Assembly (NCBI GenBank): GCA_964412845.1
Contig: CAYPQM010000009.1
Location: 1-64,000, forward strand
DNA length: 64,000 nt
Source of the DNA: JAWWPY01 sp964412845
GTDB taxonomy: Bacteria > Actinomycetota > Actinomycetes > Streptosporangiales > Streptosporangiaceae
Reading direction: 5' to 3'
Below, one piece after another: positions 51,505-60,940 of this stretch. Under the pieces are notes generated by a model. It saw nothing but the letters and a program-made list of their open reading frames with translations. It did no database searches and was not told where the DNA came from. Within the stretch, counting starts at the first letter, position 1. Each line of letters begins with the position of its first letter. Position numbers and translations under genes: made by a program.

Positions 51505-54192
51505 GTGCCGAAGCTCGTCTACGACTTCACCGAGGGCAACAAGGACCTGAAAGACCTGCTGGGCGGCAAGGGTGCCAACCTGGCTGAGATGACCAACCTC
51601 GGCCTGCCCGTGCCGCCCGGATTCGTGATCACCACCGACGCCTGCCGTGAGTACCTGAAACAGGGCGCTCCGCCTGCGGAGCTCGCTGATGAGGTCAGCG
51701 AGCACCTGCGGCAGCTTGAGGGGAAGATGGGCCGCCGCCTGGGCGACCCGGCGGACCCGCTGCTGGTCAGCGTCCGGTCCGGGGCCAAGTTCTCCATGCC
51801 CGGGATGATGGAGACCGTGCTGAACATCGGCCTGTCCGATGAGTCGGTGCAGGGCCTGGCCAAGCAGTCCGGCAGCGAGCGTTTCGCCTGGGACTCCTAC
51901 CGTCGCCTGATCCAGATGTTCGGCAAGACCGTGCTGGGCATCGAGGGGGAGGCCTTCGAGCACGCGATCGACGAGGCGAAGCAGGCCAAGGGCACCCGTA
52001 ACGACCTCGACCTCGACGCCAGCGACCTGCACGGGATCGTGGAAAGTTTCAAGGAGATCGTCCGCGAGCACGCGGGCCGCGACTTCCCGCAGGACCCGCG
52101 GGAGCAGATGGACCTCGCGGTGCTCGCCGTGTTCAGCTCGTGGAACGCCGACCGGGCCATCCTGTACCGGCGCCAGGAGCGGATTCCCACCGACCTCGGC
52201 ACCGCGGTCAACGTGGTGGCCATGGTCTACGGCAACCTCGGCGCGGACTCGGGCACCGGGGTCGCGTTCACCCGCGACCCGGGCAGCGGCCAGCAGGGCA
52301 CCTACGGTGACTACCTGCAGAACGCGCAGGGTGAGGACGTGGTCGCGGGCATCCGCAACACGGTCCCGCTGCAGGACCTGGAGAAGATCGACCCGGCGTC
52401 CTACCGCCAGCTGCTCGAGATCATGACCACCCTGGAGAACCACTACAAGGACCTGTGCGACATCGAGTTCACCATCGAGCGCGGCAAGCTCTGGATGCTG
52501 CAGACGCGGGTGGGCAAGCGTACCGCCGGGGCCGCGTTCCGCATCGCCACCCAGCTCGTGGACCAGGGCCTGATCGACATGGACGAGGCGCTCACCCGGG
52601 TCACTGGTGAGCAGCTCGCCCGGCTGATGTTCCCGCGCTTCGACGTGGGCAAGGAGGCCAAGAAGCTCACCACGGGCATCAGCGCCTCGCCCGGTGCCGC
52701 CGTCGGCAAGGTGGTCTTCGATTCCGCCCGGGCGGTGGAACTCGCCGCCGCGGGCGAGGCCGTCATCCTGGTCCGGCGCGAGACCAACCCGGACGACCTG
52801 CACGGGATGATCGCGGCCCGGGGCATCTTGACCAGCCGCGGCGGTAAGACCAGCCACGCGGCGGTGGTCGCCCGCGGCATGGGCAAGACCTGCGTCTGCG
52901 GCGCCGAGGAGCTTGAGGTGGACGTCAAGGGCGGCCGGATCACCGCGCCCGGCGGCGTGGTCGTGTCCGAAGGCGACGTGCTGTCGATCGACGGCACCAG
53001 CGGCGTGGTCTACCTCGGCGAGGTGCCGGTGGCGGCCTCGCCGGTGGTCGAGTACTTCGAGGGCGGCCTTGACCCGAAGGCCGACGAGCTTGTCCTGGCC
53101 GTGGACCGGCTGATGAAGCACGCCGACGAGCGGCGTCGCCTCGGCGTCTACGCCAACGCGGACACCGGCGACGACTGCTCGCGGGCGCGCCGGTTCGGCG
53201 CGGGCGGGGTGGGGCTGGTCCGGACCGAGCACATGTTCCTCGGTGAGCGCCGCCAGCTGGTCGAGCGGCTAATCCTGGCCGAGGACGGCGACAGCCGGCA
53301 GGCGGCGCTGGACGGGCTGCAGCCGTTGCAGCGCGGCGACTTCGTGGAGATCCTGCGGGCCATGGACGGCCTGCCGGTCACCATCCGGCTGATCGACCCG
53401 CCGCTGCACGAGTTCCTGCCTGATTTCACCGAATTGTCGGTCCAGGTGGCACTGGCCGGTGATAACGCCACGGAGCAGGACAAGAAGCTGCTCGGCGCGG
53501 TACGCCGGCTGCATGAGCAGAACCCGATGCTGGGCCTGCGCGGGGTCCGGCTCGGCCTGGTCATCCCCGGGCTGTTCGCCATGCAGGTCCGGGCGATCGC
53601 GGAGGCGGCGGCGGAGCTGAAGAAGGCGGGCGGCAACCCGCGGCCGGAGATCATGATCCCGCTGACCGCGGCGGTCCAGGAGATGGAGATCATCCGCGAG
53701 GAGACCGCGAAGGTACTCGCGGCGGTCGAGGAAGAGACCGGCACGCACGTGCACACGATGATCGGGACGATGATCGAGGTGCCCCGCGCCGCGATGATCG
53801 CCGGTGAGATCGCGCGCAGCGCCGAGTTCTTCTCGTTCGGCACGAACGACCTGACCCAGATGGGCTGGGGTTTCTCCCGCGACGACGTGGAAGGCGCGTT
53901 CTTCAGCCGCTACATCGAGCTGGGCATCTTCGGGGTTTCCCCGTTCGAGACGATCGACCCTGACGGCGTGGGCCGGATGATCCGGATCGCCTCGGAAGAG
54001 GGCCGGGCCGCGCGGCCGGACCTGGAACTCGGCGTCTGCGGCGAGCACGGCGGCGATCCCGACTCGGTGCATTTCTTCCACGAGGTCGGCCTCGACTACG
54101 TGTCCTGCTCGCCGTTCCGGGTGCCCGTCGCCCGGCTGGAGGCTGGCCGGGCCGTGGTCCTCGAGTCCTCAGGTGGCAGCGACAGCAGGTGA
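51505..54192 (+). CDS. Pyruvate, phosphate dikinase PpdK
   Basis: Interconverts pyruvate + ATP + Pi with PEP + AMP + PPi. GTG 51505, seven bases after GAGGAGA, gives 895 residues. The N-terminal ATP-grasp domain starts LVYDFTEGNKDLKDLLGGKG. The swivelling phosphohistidine is H451 in SRGGKTSHAAVVARGMG. The C-terminal PEP-binding barrel has GVSPFETIDPDGVG and LGVCGEHGGDPDSVHFF, where the Cys is catalytic. It could feed PEP synthesis when the cell grows on two-carbon acids. Its stop overlaps the dgt start by four bases. Confidence 0.95.
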   Translation: MPKLVYDFTEGNKDLKDLLGGKGANLAEMTNLGLPVPPGFVITTDACREYLKQGAPPAELADEVSEHLRQLEGKMGRRLGDPADPLLVSVRSGAKFSMPGMMETVLNIGLSDESVQGLAKQSGSERFAWDSYRRLIQMFGKTVLGIEGEAFEHAIDEAKQAKGTRNDLDLDASDLHGIVESFKEIVREHAGRDFPQDPREQMDLAVLAVFSSWNADRAILYRRQERIPTDLGTAVNVVAMVYGNLGADSGTGVAFTRDPGSGQQGTYGDYLQNAQGEDVVAGIRNTVPLQDLEKIDPASYRQLLEIMTTLENHYKDLCDIEFTIERGKLWMLQTRVGKRTAGAAFRIATQLVDQGLIDMDEALTRVTGEQLARLMFPRFDVGKEAKKLTTGISASPGAAVGKVVFDSARAVELAAAGEAVILVRRETNPDDLHGMIAARGILTSRGGKTSHAAVVARGMGKTCVCGAEELEVDVKGGRITAPGGVVVSEGDVLSIDGTSGVVYLGEVPVAASPVVEYFEGGLDPKADELVLAVDRLMKHADERRRLGVYANADTGDDCSRARRFGAGGVGLVRTEHMFLGERRQLVERLILAEDGDSRQAALDGLQPLQRGDFVEILRAMDGLPVTIRLIDPPLHEFLPDFTELSVQVALAGDNATEQDKKLLGAVRRLHEQNPMLGLRGVRLGLVIPGLFAMQVRAIAEAAAELKKAGGNPRPEIMIPLTAAVQEMEIIREETAKVLAAVEEETGTHVHTMIGTMIEVPRAAMIAGEIARSAEFFSFGTNDLTQMGWGFSRDDVEGAFFSRYIELGIFGVSPFETIDPDGVGRMIRIASEEGRAARPDLELGVCGEHGGDPDSVHFFHEVGLDYVSCSPFRVPVARLEAGRAVVLESSGGSDSR

Positions 54193-55421
54193 CGGCAGGC
54201 ACCAACTACGACGCCCACGCCACGGCCCGCTGGGCGGCTGAGCCGCCCAAGCGGGCCCACCCGCCCGGGACGATCCGGCGCGGGCCGTTCGAGCGGGACC
54301 GGGCCCGGGTCCTGCACACCTCCGCGCTGCGCAGGCTCGCCGCTAAGACGCAGGTCGTGGAAGTGGGCGCGGGAGACTTCCCGCGGACCCGGCTCACCCA
54401 CTCGCTCGAATGCGCGCAGATCGGGCGGGAACTCGGCGCGGCGCTGGGCTGCGATCCCGATCTGGTTGATGCGGCCTGCCTGGCACATGATCTTGGGCAC
54501 CCTCCGTTTGGTCATAATGGGGAGTCAGCGCTGGCCGACCTGGCCGCTGGGTGCGGCGGGTTCGAGGGCAACGCGCAGAGCCTGCGGCTGCTCACCCGGC
54601 TGGAGGCGAAGGTGCCCGGGGCTGGCCTCAACCTGACCCGGGCCACCCTGGACGCGACGCTGAAGTACCCGTGGCCGGGCCACGGTGAAGGCAAGTACGG
54701 CGCGTACGGCGATGACGCCGAGGTGTTCGGCTGGATCAGGCAGGGCGCGCCCGCCGACCGGCCCTGCCTGGAGGCCCAGGTCATGGACTGGGCGGACGAT
54801 GTCGCCTATTCGGTCCATGATCTGGAGGATGGCCTGCACGCAGGCTTGATCACGCTGCCGGCCCTGCACGATCCAGCCGAACGGAAAGCTGTGGCCCAGC
54901 TCAGCGCCGACCAGTACTGCGCCCCAGGGTCGGTCACTGAGGGTGATCTGGTCGGGGTGTTCGACGACCTGCTCGCGGTGCCCTGCTGGCCAGCGGAGTT
55001 CGATCGCGGCCCGCAATCCCTGGCCGCGCTGAAGAACCTGACCAGTGAGCTCATCGGCCGGTTCTGCGGCGCGGCCCAGGAGGCCACCATGGCCGCGCAC
55101 GGCTACCCGCTGACCAGGTATGCCGCCGATCTGGTGGTACCACGCCAGCAGCGGCTGGAGTGCGCGCTGCTCAAGGGGGTAACCGCGTATTACGTGATGA
55201 GCCGGGCCGGCGCGGCGGCCACGCAGGCCCGGGAGCGGGACATCCTCACCGAGCTGGCCGCCGCCATCCGGCTGGGTGCGCCCGGCACGCTTGACCCGGC
55301 GCTGCGGCCCGCCTACACCGCGGCCGGGTCGGATGCCACCCGGCTGCGCGTCATTGTCGACCAGGTCGCCTCGCTCACGGATACTTCCGCTATCGCCTGG
55401 CACGGCCGCCTGTGCCGGTAA
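54189..55421 (+). CDS. Deoxyguanosinetriphosphate triphosphohydrolase-like protein (Dgt)
   Basis: HD-domain dNTP triphosphohydrolase, 410 residues from GTG 54189. The metal site is seen as RLTHSLECAQIGREL and HDLGHPPFGHNGESAL, then WADDVAYSVHDLEDGLHAG. The family controls dNTP pools. Coupling to ppdK (GTGA overlap) suggests cotranscription; the FAD oxidoreductase follows after 30 bases. Confidence 0.92.
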   Translation: MTAGTNYDAHATARWAAEPPKRAHPPGTIRRGPFERDRARVLHTSALRRLAAKTQVVEVGAGDFPRTRLTHSLECAQIGRELGAALGCDPDLVDAACLAHDLGHPPFGHNGESALADLAAGCGGFEGNAQSLRLLTRLEAKVPGAGLNLTRATLDATLKYPWPGHGEGKYGAYGDDAEVFGWIRQGAPADRPCLEAQVMDWADDVAYSVHDLEDGLHAGLITLPALHDPAERKAVAQLSADQYCAPGSVTEGDLVGVFDDLLAVPCWPAEFDRGPQSLAALKNLTSELIGRFCGAAQEATMAAHGYPLTRYAADLVVPRQQRLECALLKGVTAYYVMSRAGAAATQARERDILTELAAAIRLGAPGTLDPALRPAYTAAGSDATRLRVIVDQVASLTDTSAIAWHGRLCR

Positions 55422-55451
55422 CCTGCCGCACCATCTACGAAGGAGTACCTG

Positions 55452-56678
55452 ATGCCCGATGGACCTGCCTATGTGATCGTCGGTGCGAGCCTGGCTGGCG
55501 CTAAGGCGGCAGAAACCCTCCGTGAGGAGGGGTTCGACGGCACCGTCGTGCTGATCGGCGAGGAAACGGAGCGCCCGTACGAGCGCCCGCCGCTGTCCAA
55601 GGGCTACCTGCTCGGCAAGGCGGCGAAGTCGTCGATCTACGTCCATGAGGACGCCTGGTACGCCGCGCGCGGCATCAATCTCCTGCTCGGCACGGCCGTC
55701 ACCGCCATCGACCGGTCGGGCGGCCGGGTGGAGCTGGCTGACGGCTCGGCGATCGGTTACGACCGGCTGCTGCTGACCACCGGCGCCTCGCCGCGCCGGC
55801 TGGATGTGCCGGGCGGTGATCTGGGCGGGGTGCGGTACCTGCGGACGGCGGGCGACTCGGAACGGCTGGGCGCCGCGCTGGCCGACGCCGGCCGGGTGGT
55901 CATCGTGGGGGCCGGCTGGATCGGCCTGGAAGTGGCGGCCGCCGCCCGTGAGCAGGGCTGCGACGTGACGGTGGTCGAGCCTGAGCCCGGTGTGCTGCTC
56001 CGCTCGCTCGGCCCCGAGGTGGCCGGGACGTTCGAGGAGCTGCATCGCGTGCATGGCGTGACGTTCCGTTTCGGCGAGGGCGTCACCGAGTTGCGCGGCG
56101 CCGCCGGGCGGGTCACCGCCGCGATCACCTCAGCGGGCGCTGAGCTGCCCGCCGACCTGGTCGTGGTCGGCATCGGCGCGGTGCCGAACACCGCCCTGGC
56201 CTCGGTAGCCGGGCTGGAGGTCAGCAACGGGATCATCGTGGACGCGGCGCTGCGCACCTCCGACCCGGCCATCTGGGCGGCCGGCGACGTGGCCAACGCA
56301 TTCAACCCGCTGCTGGGCCGCCGGATCCGGGTCGAGCACTGGGCCAACGCGCTGAACGGGGGCCCGGCCGCCGCCCGGTCCATGCTCGGCCAGGAGGTCT
56401 CCTACGACCGGGTGCCGTACTTCTTCAGCGACCAGTACGAGCTGGGCATGGAGACCTGCGGGCTGCCCGAGCCCGGCCGCTACGACCAGGTCGTCTACCG
56501 CGGCGACCGGGAGGGCCTGGAGTTCATCGCGTTCTGGCTGGCCGACGGGGCCGTAGTGGCCGGGATGAACGTCAACGTCTGGGATGTGACCGATGACATC
56601 CAGGCGCTGATCCGCTCGGGCCAGGCGGTGGACGTCGCGCGGCTCACCGATCCGGACGTGCCGCTCGCCGACCTGTGA
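55452..56678 (+). CDS. FAD-dependent oxidoreductase, ferredoxin reductase type
   Basis: 408 residues from ATG 55452 (AAGGAG upstream). The FAD fold begins YVIVGASLAGAKAAETLREE, the NAD site is VVIVGAGWIGLEVAAAARE, and the second FAD motif is WAAGDVANAFNPLLG. The C-terminal reductase domain (PYFFSDQYELGMETCGLPEP) places it in the family of rubredoxin/ferredoxin reductases that serve Rieske oxygenases or P450s. No such oxygenase is adjacent, so its partner is unknown. PERPPLSKGYL is the conserved family segment near residue 45. Confidence 0.92.
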   Translation: MPDGPAYVIVGASLAGAKAAETLREEGFDGTVVLIGEETERPYERPPLSKGYLLGKAAKSSIYVHEDAWYAARGINLLLGTAVTAIDRSGGRVELADGSAIGYDRLLLTTGASPRRLDVPGGDLGGVRYLRTAGDSERLGAALADAGRVVIVGAGWIGLEVAAAAREQGCDVTVVEPEPGVLLRSLGPEVAGTFEELHRVHGVTFRFGEGVTELRGAAGRVTAAITSAGAELPADLVVVGIGAVPNTALASVAGLEVSNGIIVDAALRTSDPAIWAAGDVANAFNPLLGRRIRVEHWANALNGGPAAARSMLGQEVSYDRVPYFFSDQYELGMETCGLPEPGRYDQVVYRGDREGLEFIAFWLADGAVVAGMNVNVWDVTDDIQALIRSGQAVDVARLTDPDVPLADL

Positions 56679-56695
56679 GCTTGCTCGCCGGCGCG

Positions 56696-57202
56696 TCAGC
56701 CTGGCCGGCCGCCGCAGCGGACGGCCAGGGTGACAGAGATGGTGAGCACCTGGGTGACGGGGAGCGCGGCCTGGTCGAGCAGGTCGCGGGCGAGCCACCC
56801 CGCGGTGTCCAGCACGTCATCAGCATGGTGCTGGGTGTCGGCCTTTCCGTGGGCTTCGGCGATCACTCGCCCGGACGTGCTCGCGAGAGTGACCCTGACC
56901 TGCGTGGGCCCGGCATCGATGCCGGGCCGGTGATCCCCCGGCGACGCCGGGGCGAGCCGCGGGGCCGGCCGGCCACGCGGCCGCGGGCGCGCGGCGGGCA
57001 CCTCGTGTTCCACGATCAGGCCATCCGCGAGCAGCATCGTGGCCGCCTGGGCTACCGCGCTGCGCGACAGCCCGGTCAGGCGGCTCAAGTCGCTGCGGGT
57101 GACGCTGCCCAGCTCGCGGACCAGCTCAAGTAATTGAGCGCAGGTCCGCTGGCGCCGTGCTGAGACACCCAGCCGGCCCGTCATCGCGCCGGTCCCGTAG
57201 AC
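56696..57202 (-). pseudogene. Truncated ROK family repressor
   Basis: Open from ATG 57202 for 168 residues, less than half a normal ROK repressor (about 380-400). The winged helix is intact: VRELGSVTRSDLSRLTGLSR followed by SAVAQAATMLLADGLIVEHE. The ROK sugar-kinase-like domain starts normally (GIDAGPTQVRVTLASTSGRV) but stops at VLTISVTLAVRCGGRPG, just where the first glycine-rich loop should appear. The rest has been lost, and the FAD oxidoreductase gene ends 18 bases beyond. It may still bind DNA without sugar sensing. It is divergent from the GH3 gene, which it once probably regulated. Confidence 0.72.
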
Positions 57203-57451
57203 CATGGTCCCGATCCTAACGGCGAATTCGGCCATTGAAAGGATTAATTGTTTGTTCCTTTCGTGACCGCGGGGGCCGGTTTACGATCCGGGACACGATC
57301 CATTCCGCTCGCTGGCCAGGTGCTGAAATCCAGCATCGCGCCGCATCCCTGGCCGGGCTGAATCACCGGCCTTCGGCCTGGTTAGCCAGGCGTCCGTCTC
57401 CTCGCTTGCGTGTCCCCGCTGCGGATATCCGCCCACGGAGAGGATCATCAC

Positions 57452-60055
57452 GTGCCACGACAGCATCGCCGGGCCGCGCGCCGCGCGGCCGCCGGCATCG
57501 CCTCCCTCGCGCTGCTGGCCGGCGCGCTCAATATCCCGGTGCCGAGCGCGTTCGCCGCCAGCCAGCCCGCCGCGGGCCAGCCGTCCACCGGGTGGCAGTC
57601 CGCCCAGCAGCAGGCCAGCGCCCTGGTCCAGCAGATGACCCTGGACGAGAAGATCTCCCTCGTGCATGGCGACGAGTTCGGGGCATCGGGATTCGCCGGG
57701 CACGTGCCGGGCATCCCGCGCCTGGGCATCCCCGATCTCTACCTGGCGGACGGCCCCAACGGCGTCGGCGACGGCGCCACCGGCGTCACGGCCTTCCCGG
57801 TGGCCGAGGCCGACGCGGCGTCGTTCGACCCCGGCCTGGCCCGGCAGTTCGGCGCGGCGCTGGGGGCCGAGCAAGCCGGCAAGGGCAACAACATGGCCCT
57901 TTCGCCGACCATCAACATCCTGCGCGAGCCCTACTGGGGCCGGGTCGCCGAGACTTTCGGCGAAGACCCGTACCTGACCTCGCAGATCGCCGCCGCCGAC
58001 ATCAGGGGCATCCAGAGCCAGCACGTGATCGCCACTCCCAAGCACTTCGCGGGCAACGACCAGGAGACCTACCGGCTCGGGCTGATCCCGGACGACAACA
58101 ACGTCAACGAGAACATCTCCGCCCGGGCGCTCAATGAGATCTACTTCCCGGCCTTCAAGGCCAGCGTCCAGCAGGGTGGCGCGGGCGCGGTCATGTGCGC
58201 CTACAACCAGGTCAACGGGGAGTACTCGTGCCAGAACGGCGATCTGCTGGCCACCGCGCTGAAGGCCGCCGCCCAGTTTGACGGGTTCGTCGTCTCCGAC
58301 TGGTTCGATGCGGTCAAGGACACGGTCAAAGCCGCGAACGCGGGCCTCGACATGGAAATGCCACTCGGCACCCACTTCGGTGACGCGCTCAAGGCCGCGA
58401 TCGCGGACGGCCAGGTCCCCCTGTCCCGCCTCGATGACATGGTGCGCCGCATCCTGGCCGCGGAGATCGCGGTCGGCCTGTTCAATCACCCGGTGGCGAG
58501 CCCGCCGCTGGCCGAGGTGAGCACGGCGGCGGACCGGCAACTGGCCGCCGTGATCGACGAGCAGGGCAGTGTGCTGCTCAAGAACGACCGCGGCGTGCTG
58601 CCCTTCGGCAGCCGGGTGCACTCGCTCGCCGTCATCGGGTACGACGCGGGGCCGCACTTCCAGTACACCGAGGGCGGGTCGGGCGCGGTCATCCCGTCCG
58701 AGCTCGTCTCCCCGCTGCAGGGCATCACCGCGCGCGCCGGGTCGGCGGCGAACGTCAGCTACGCCCAGGGCACCCTGGGTGATGTCGCCCTCCCGGCCGT
58801 GCCGGGCAGCGTGCTGACCCCCTCATCCGGGACCGGCCCGGGACTGACCGCGACGTATTACGCCAACGCCAGCTTCACCGGCACCCCGCTGGCGACCCAG
58901 GTGGAGGCAACTCCGAGCGTCACCGGCACCCCGTCGATCACCGGCCTGCCGGCGGCCTGGTCGGCCCGCTGGACCGGCACCCTGACACCGCCGGTCACCG
59001 GCGCGTACCGGTTCTCCGCTTCCGGCAACGGTGCTTTCAAGCTGTACGTCGCCGGGAAGCTGATAGCGCAGACCGCGTACGCGGACTTCGCCACGCTGTC
59101 CCAGGGCATGGCCAACCTCACCGCCGGCCACCCGGTCCCCATCACGGTCGAGTACTCCGCCATCCAGGCCATCGGGCCCGCGGCGCTCAGCATCGGCTGG
59201 CAGCCCCCCGACCCGGCGATGGTCGGCCAGGCGGTGCAGGCCGCCCGGAGCGCCGACGCGGCGGTGGTCTTCGTCAACGACGTGACCAGTGAAGGGAGCG
59301 ACCGCAGCACGCTGGCCCTGCCTGGAGACCAGGATCAGCTCATCGAGGCGGTCGCCGCGGCCAACCCGCGCACCGTCGTCGTCCTGAACACCGGCGGCGC
59401 CGTCCTGATGCCGTGGCTCCGCGATGTCGCGGGCGTCATCGAGTCGTGGTACGGCGGCCAGGAGTTCGGCACCGCCATCGCCGCGCTGCTCTGGGGGGAC
59501 GTCAACCCGTCCGGCCGGCTGCCGATGACCTTCCCCGCCTCGGACGCGCAGGCGCGCGCGTCGGCCAACACGCCCGGCGCCCTGGTCAGCACCGCGGCGG
59601 GCCTGCAGCCCACGGTGACCTTCACCGAGGGAATCGACGTCGGGTACCGCTGGTATGACGCCACGGGACAGGCACCGCTCTTCCCCTTCGGCTACGGCCT
59701 GTCCTACACGAGATTCGCCTACAGCGGCCTCAGCGTGGGTCCGGCCGGCGGCAACGGCGGCGTCACGGTGCACGTCCGCGTCACCAACACCGGCCGGCTA
59801 GCCGGCGCCGATGTGGTGCAGCTCTATCTCGGCATGCCCGCGCCCGCTGGCGAGCCGCCCAGGCAGCTGAAGGGGTTCGCCAAGGTTACCCTCGCGCCCG
59901 GCGCCAGCACGACCGCGTCGTTCACGCTCGGCCGCAGCGCGCTGTCCATCTGGGACAGCGGGAGCTGGGTGGTCCGCGGCGGCACGTACCGGGCGATGGT
60001 GGGTGATTCTTCGAGCGACATCCGCGCCAGCGCCAGCTTCCAGGTCACCGGCTAG
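57452..60055 (+). CDS. Secreted GH3 beta-glucosidase with PA14 domain
   Basis: 867 residues from GTG 57452 (GAGAGGA seven bases upstream). The signal peptide is Arg-rich (RQHRRAARRAAAGIASLALL) and likely cleaved after AFA near residue 34. The GH3 barrel covers residues about 60-370, with the nucleophile D283 in FVVSDWFDA. The second domain is interrupted by a PA14 domain (about residues 462-583, GLTATYYANASFTGTPLA). The acid/base is E614 in TSEGSDR. A fibronectin-III-like domain ends the protein. It hydrolyses beta-glucosides or related plant oligosaccharides; exact specificity is not visible. A truncated ROK repressor is divergent. Confidence 0.93.
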   Translation: MPRQHRRAARRAAAGIASLALLAGALNIPVPSAFAASQPAAGQPSTGWQSAQQQASALVQQMTLDEKISLVHGDEFGASGFAGHVPGIPRLGIPDLYLADGPNGVGDGATGVTAFPVAEADAASFDPGLARQFGAALGAEQAGKGNNMALSPTINILREPYWGRVAETFGEDPYLTSQIAAADIRGIQSQHVIATPKHFAGNDQETYRLGLIPDDNNVNENISARALNEIYFPAFKASVQQGGAGAVMCAYNQVNGEYSCQNGDLLATALKAAAQFDGFVVSDWFDAVKDTVKAANAGLDMEMPLGTHFGDALKAAIADGQVPLSRLDDMVRRILAAEIAVGLFNHPVASPPLAEVSTAADRQLAAVIDEQGSVLLKNDRGVLPFGSRVHSLAVIGYDAGPHFQYTEGGSGAVIPSELVSPLQGITARAGSAANVSYAQGTLGDVALPAVPGSVLTPSSGTGPGLTATYYANASFTGTPLATQVEATPSVTGTPSITGLPAAWSARWTGTLTPPVTGAYRFSASGNGAFKLYVAGKLIAQTAYADFATLSQGMANLTAGHPVPITVEYSAIQAIGPAALSIGWQPPDPAMVGQAVQAARSADAAVVFVNDVTSEGSDRSTLALPGDQDQLIEAVAAANPRTVVVLNTGGAVLMPWLRDVAGVIESWYGGQEFGTAIAALLWGDVNPSGRLPMTFPASDAQARASANTPGALVSTAAGLQPTVTFTEGIDVGYRWYDATGQAPLFPFGYGLSYTRFAYSGLSVGPAGGNGGVTVHVRVTNTGRLAGADVVQLYLGMPAPAGEPPRQLKGFAKVTLAPGASTTASFTLGRSALSIWDSGSWVVRGGTYRAMVGDSSSDIRASASFQVTG

Positions 60056-60114
60056 CCGGGCCGAGCAGGAAGGGCGCAGCAGGCCGCGCCGCCCCGGCCG
60101 GGCCTGGCCGCTGG

Positions 60115-60837
60115 TCAGGGCTGGGTCCGGCCGAGGATCGCGGTGAGCACCGCGGCGGTTTCAGTGAGGTCCGCCAGCACCACGTCGGCACCGGCCGCGG
60201 CCAGTTCGGCGGCGCTGGCCCCGGTGGCCACGCCCACCGACCGGGCGCCCGTCTCCCTGGCCGCCGCCACGTCCAGCGGCGTGTCCCCGATCACCACGGT
60301 CGCCTTTCCCGCGAAGTCCTGGCCGTAGGCCCGGGCCGCGTTGCGGCGGGCCAGGTGGACCAGTTCGGCCCGGTGCTCGTGGTGGTCGCCGTAGGCGCCG
60401 ATGTCCAGGTCCAGGTGCGTGGTCAGCCCGAGGGCGCCTAGCTTGGCCTCGGCGAGCGGGCGGACGTTCCCGGTGAGCACCGACTGCACAGCACGGGCCG
60501 GCCCCGGACCCGCCAGCCGGGCCTCCGCCACGGCGGCCAGCGCCGCCGCGGCCCCGGGCAGCGCGTGGCCGCGCTCCGCGACGATCGCGCGGAACCCTGG
60601 TCCCTGGGCATCGAGGCCGGCCAGGAACGCCGCCACGTGCTGGCCCGGGTCGCTGACCCCGGCCCGCGCCAGCGTGTCGAGGACGATCGCCCGGTCGGTC
60701 CGCCCGGCCATCGGGGCGACCCCGGGCAACTCGTGGCCGAACAGGTCGCGGAAGACCACCCCGTAGATGTGCACGCTGCTGCCGCCCGCGTTGATCAGCG
60801 TGTAATCGATGTCCCACAGGACCAGCAGGTTGCCCAC
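60115..60837 (-). CDS. HAD superfamily phosphatase (Gph-like)
   Basis: 240 residues from ATG 60837. Motif I is VLWDIDYTLINAGG (DxDxT), motif II is SVLTGNVRP, and motif IV is VVIGDTPLDVAAA. Cap length and order fit phosphoglycolate phosphatase/beta-phosphoglucomutase relatives. If it acts on phosphoglycolate it would feed the glycolate oxidase encoded at 7-11 kb, but the substrate cannot be read from the sequence. Confidence 0.82.
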   Translation of the reverse strand: MGNLLVLWDIDYTLINAGGSSVHIYGVVFRDLFGHELPGVAPMAGRTDRAIVLDTLARAGVSDPGQHVAAFLAGLDAQGPGFRAIVAERGHALPGAAAALAAVAEARLAGPGPARAVQSVLTGNVRPLAEAKLGALGLTTHLDLDIGAYGDHHEHRAELVHLARRNAARAYGQDFAGKATVVIGDTPLDVAAARETGARSVGVATGASAAELAAAGADVVLADLTETAAVLTAILGRTQP

Positions 60838-60940
60838 GGCGCGACCGTATCAGCCGGGCCGGTTACAGCGCGGGAATGGCCTGGCCCACTAGCTGGTAAA
60901 AAAGGGCAGCACGGAATTATCAGTCAGTACGGTCGGTACC

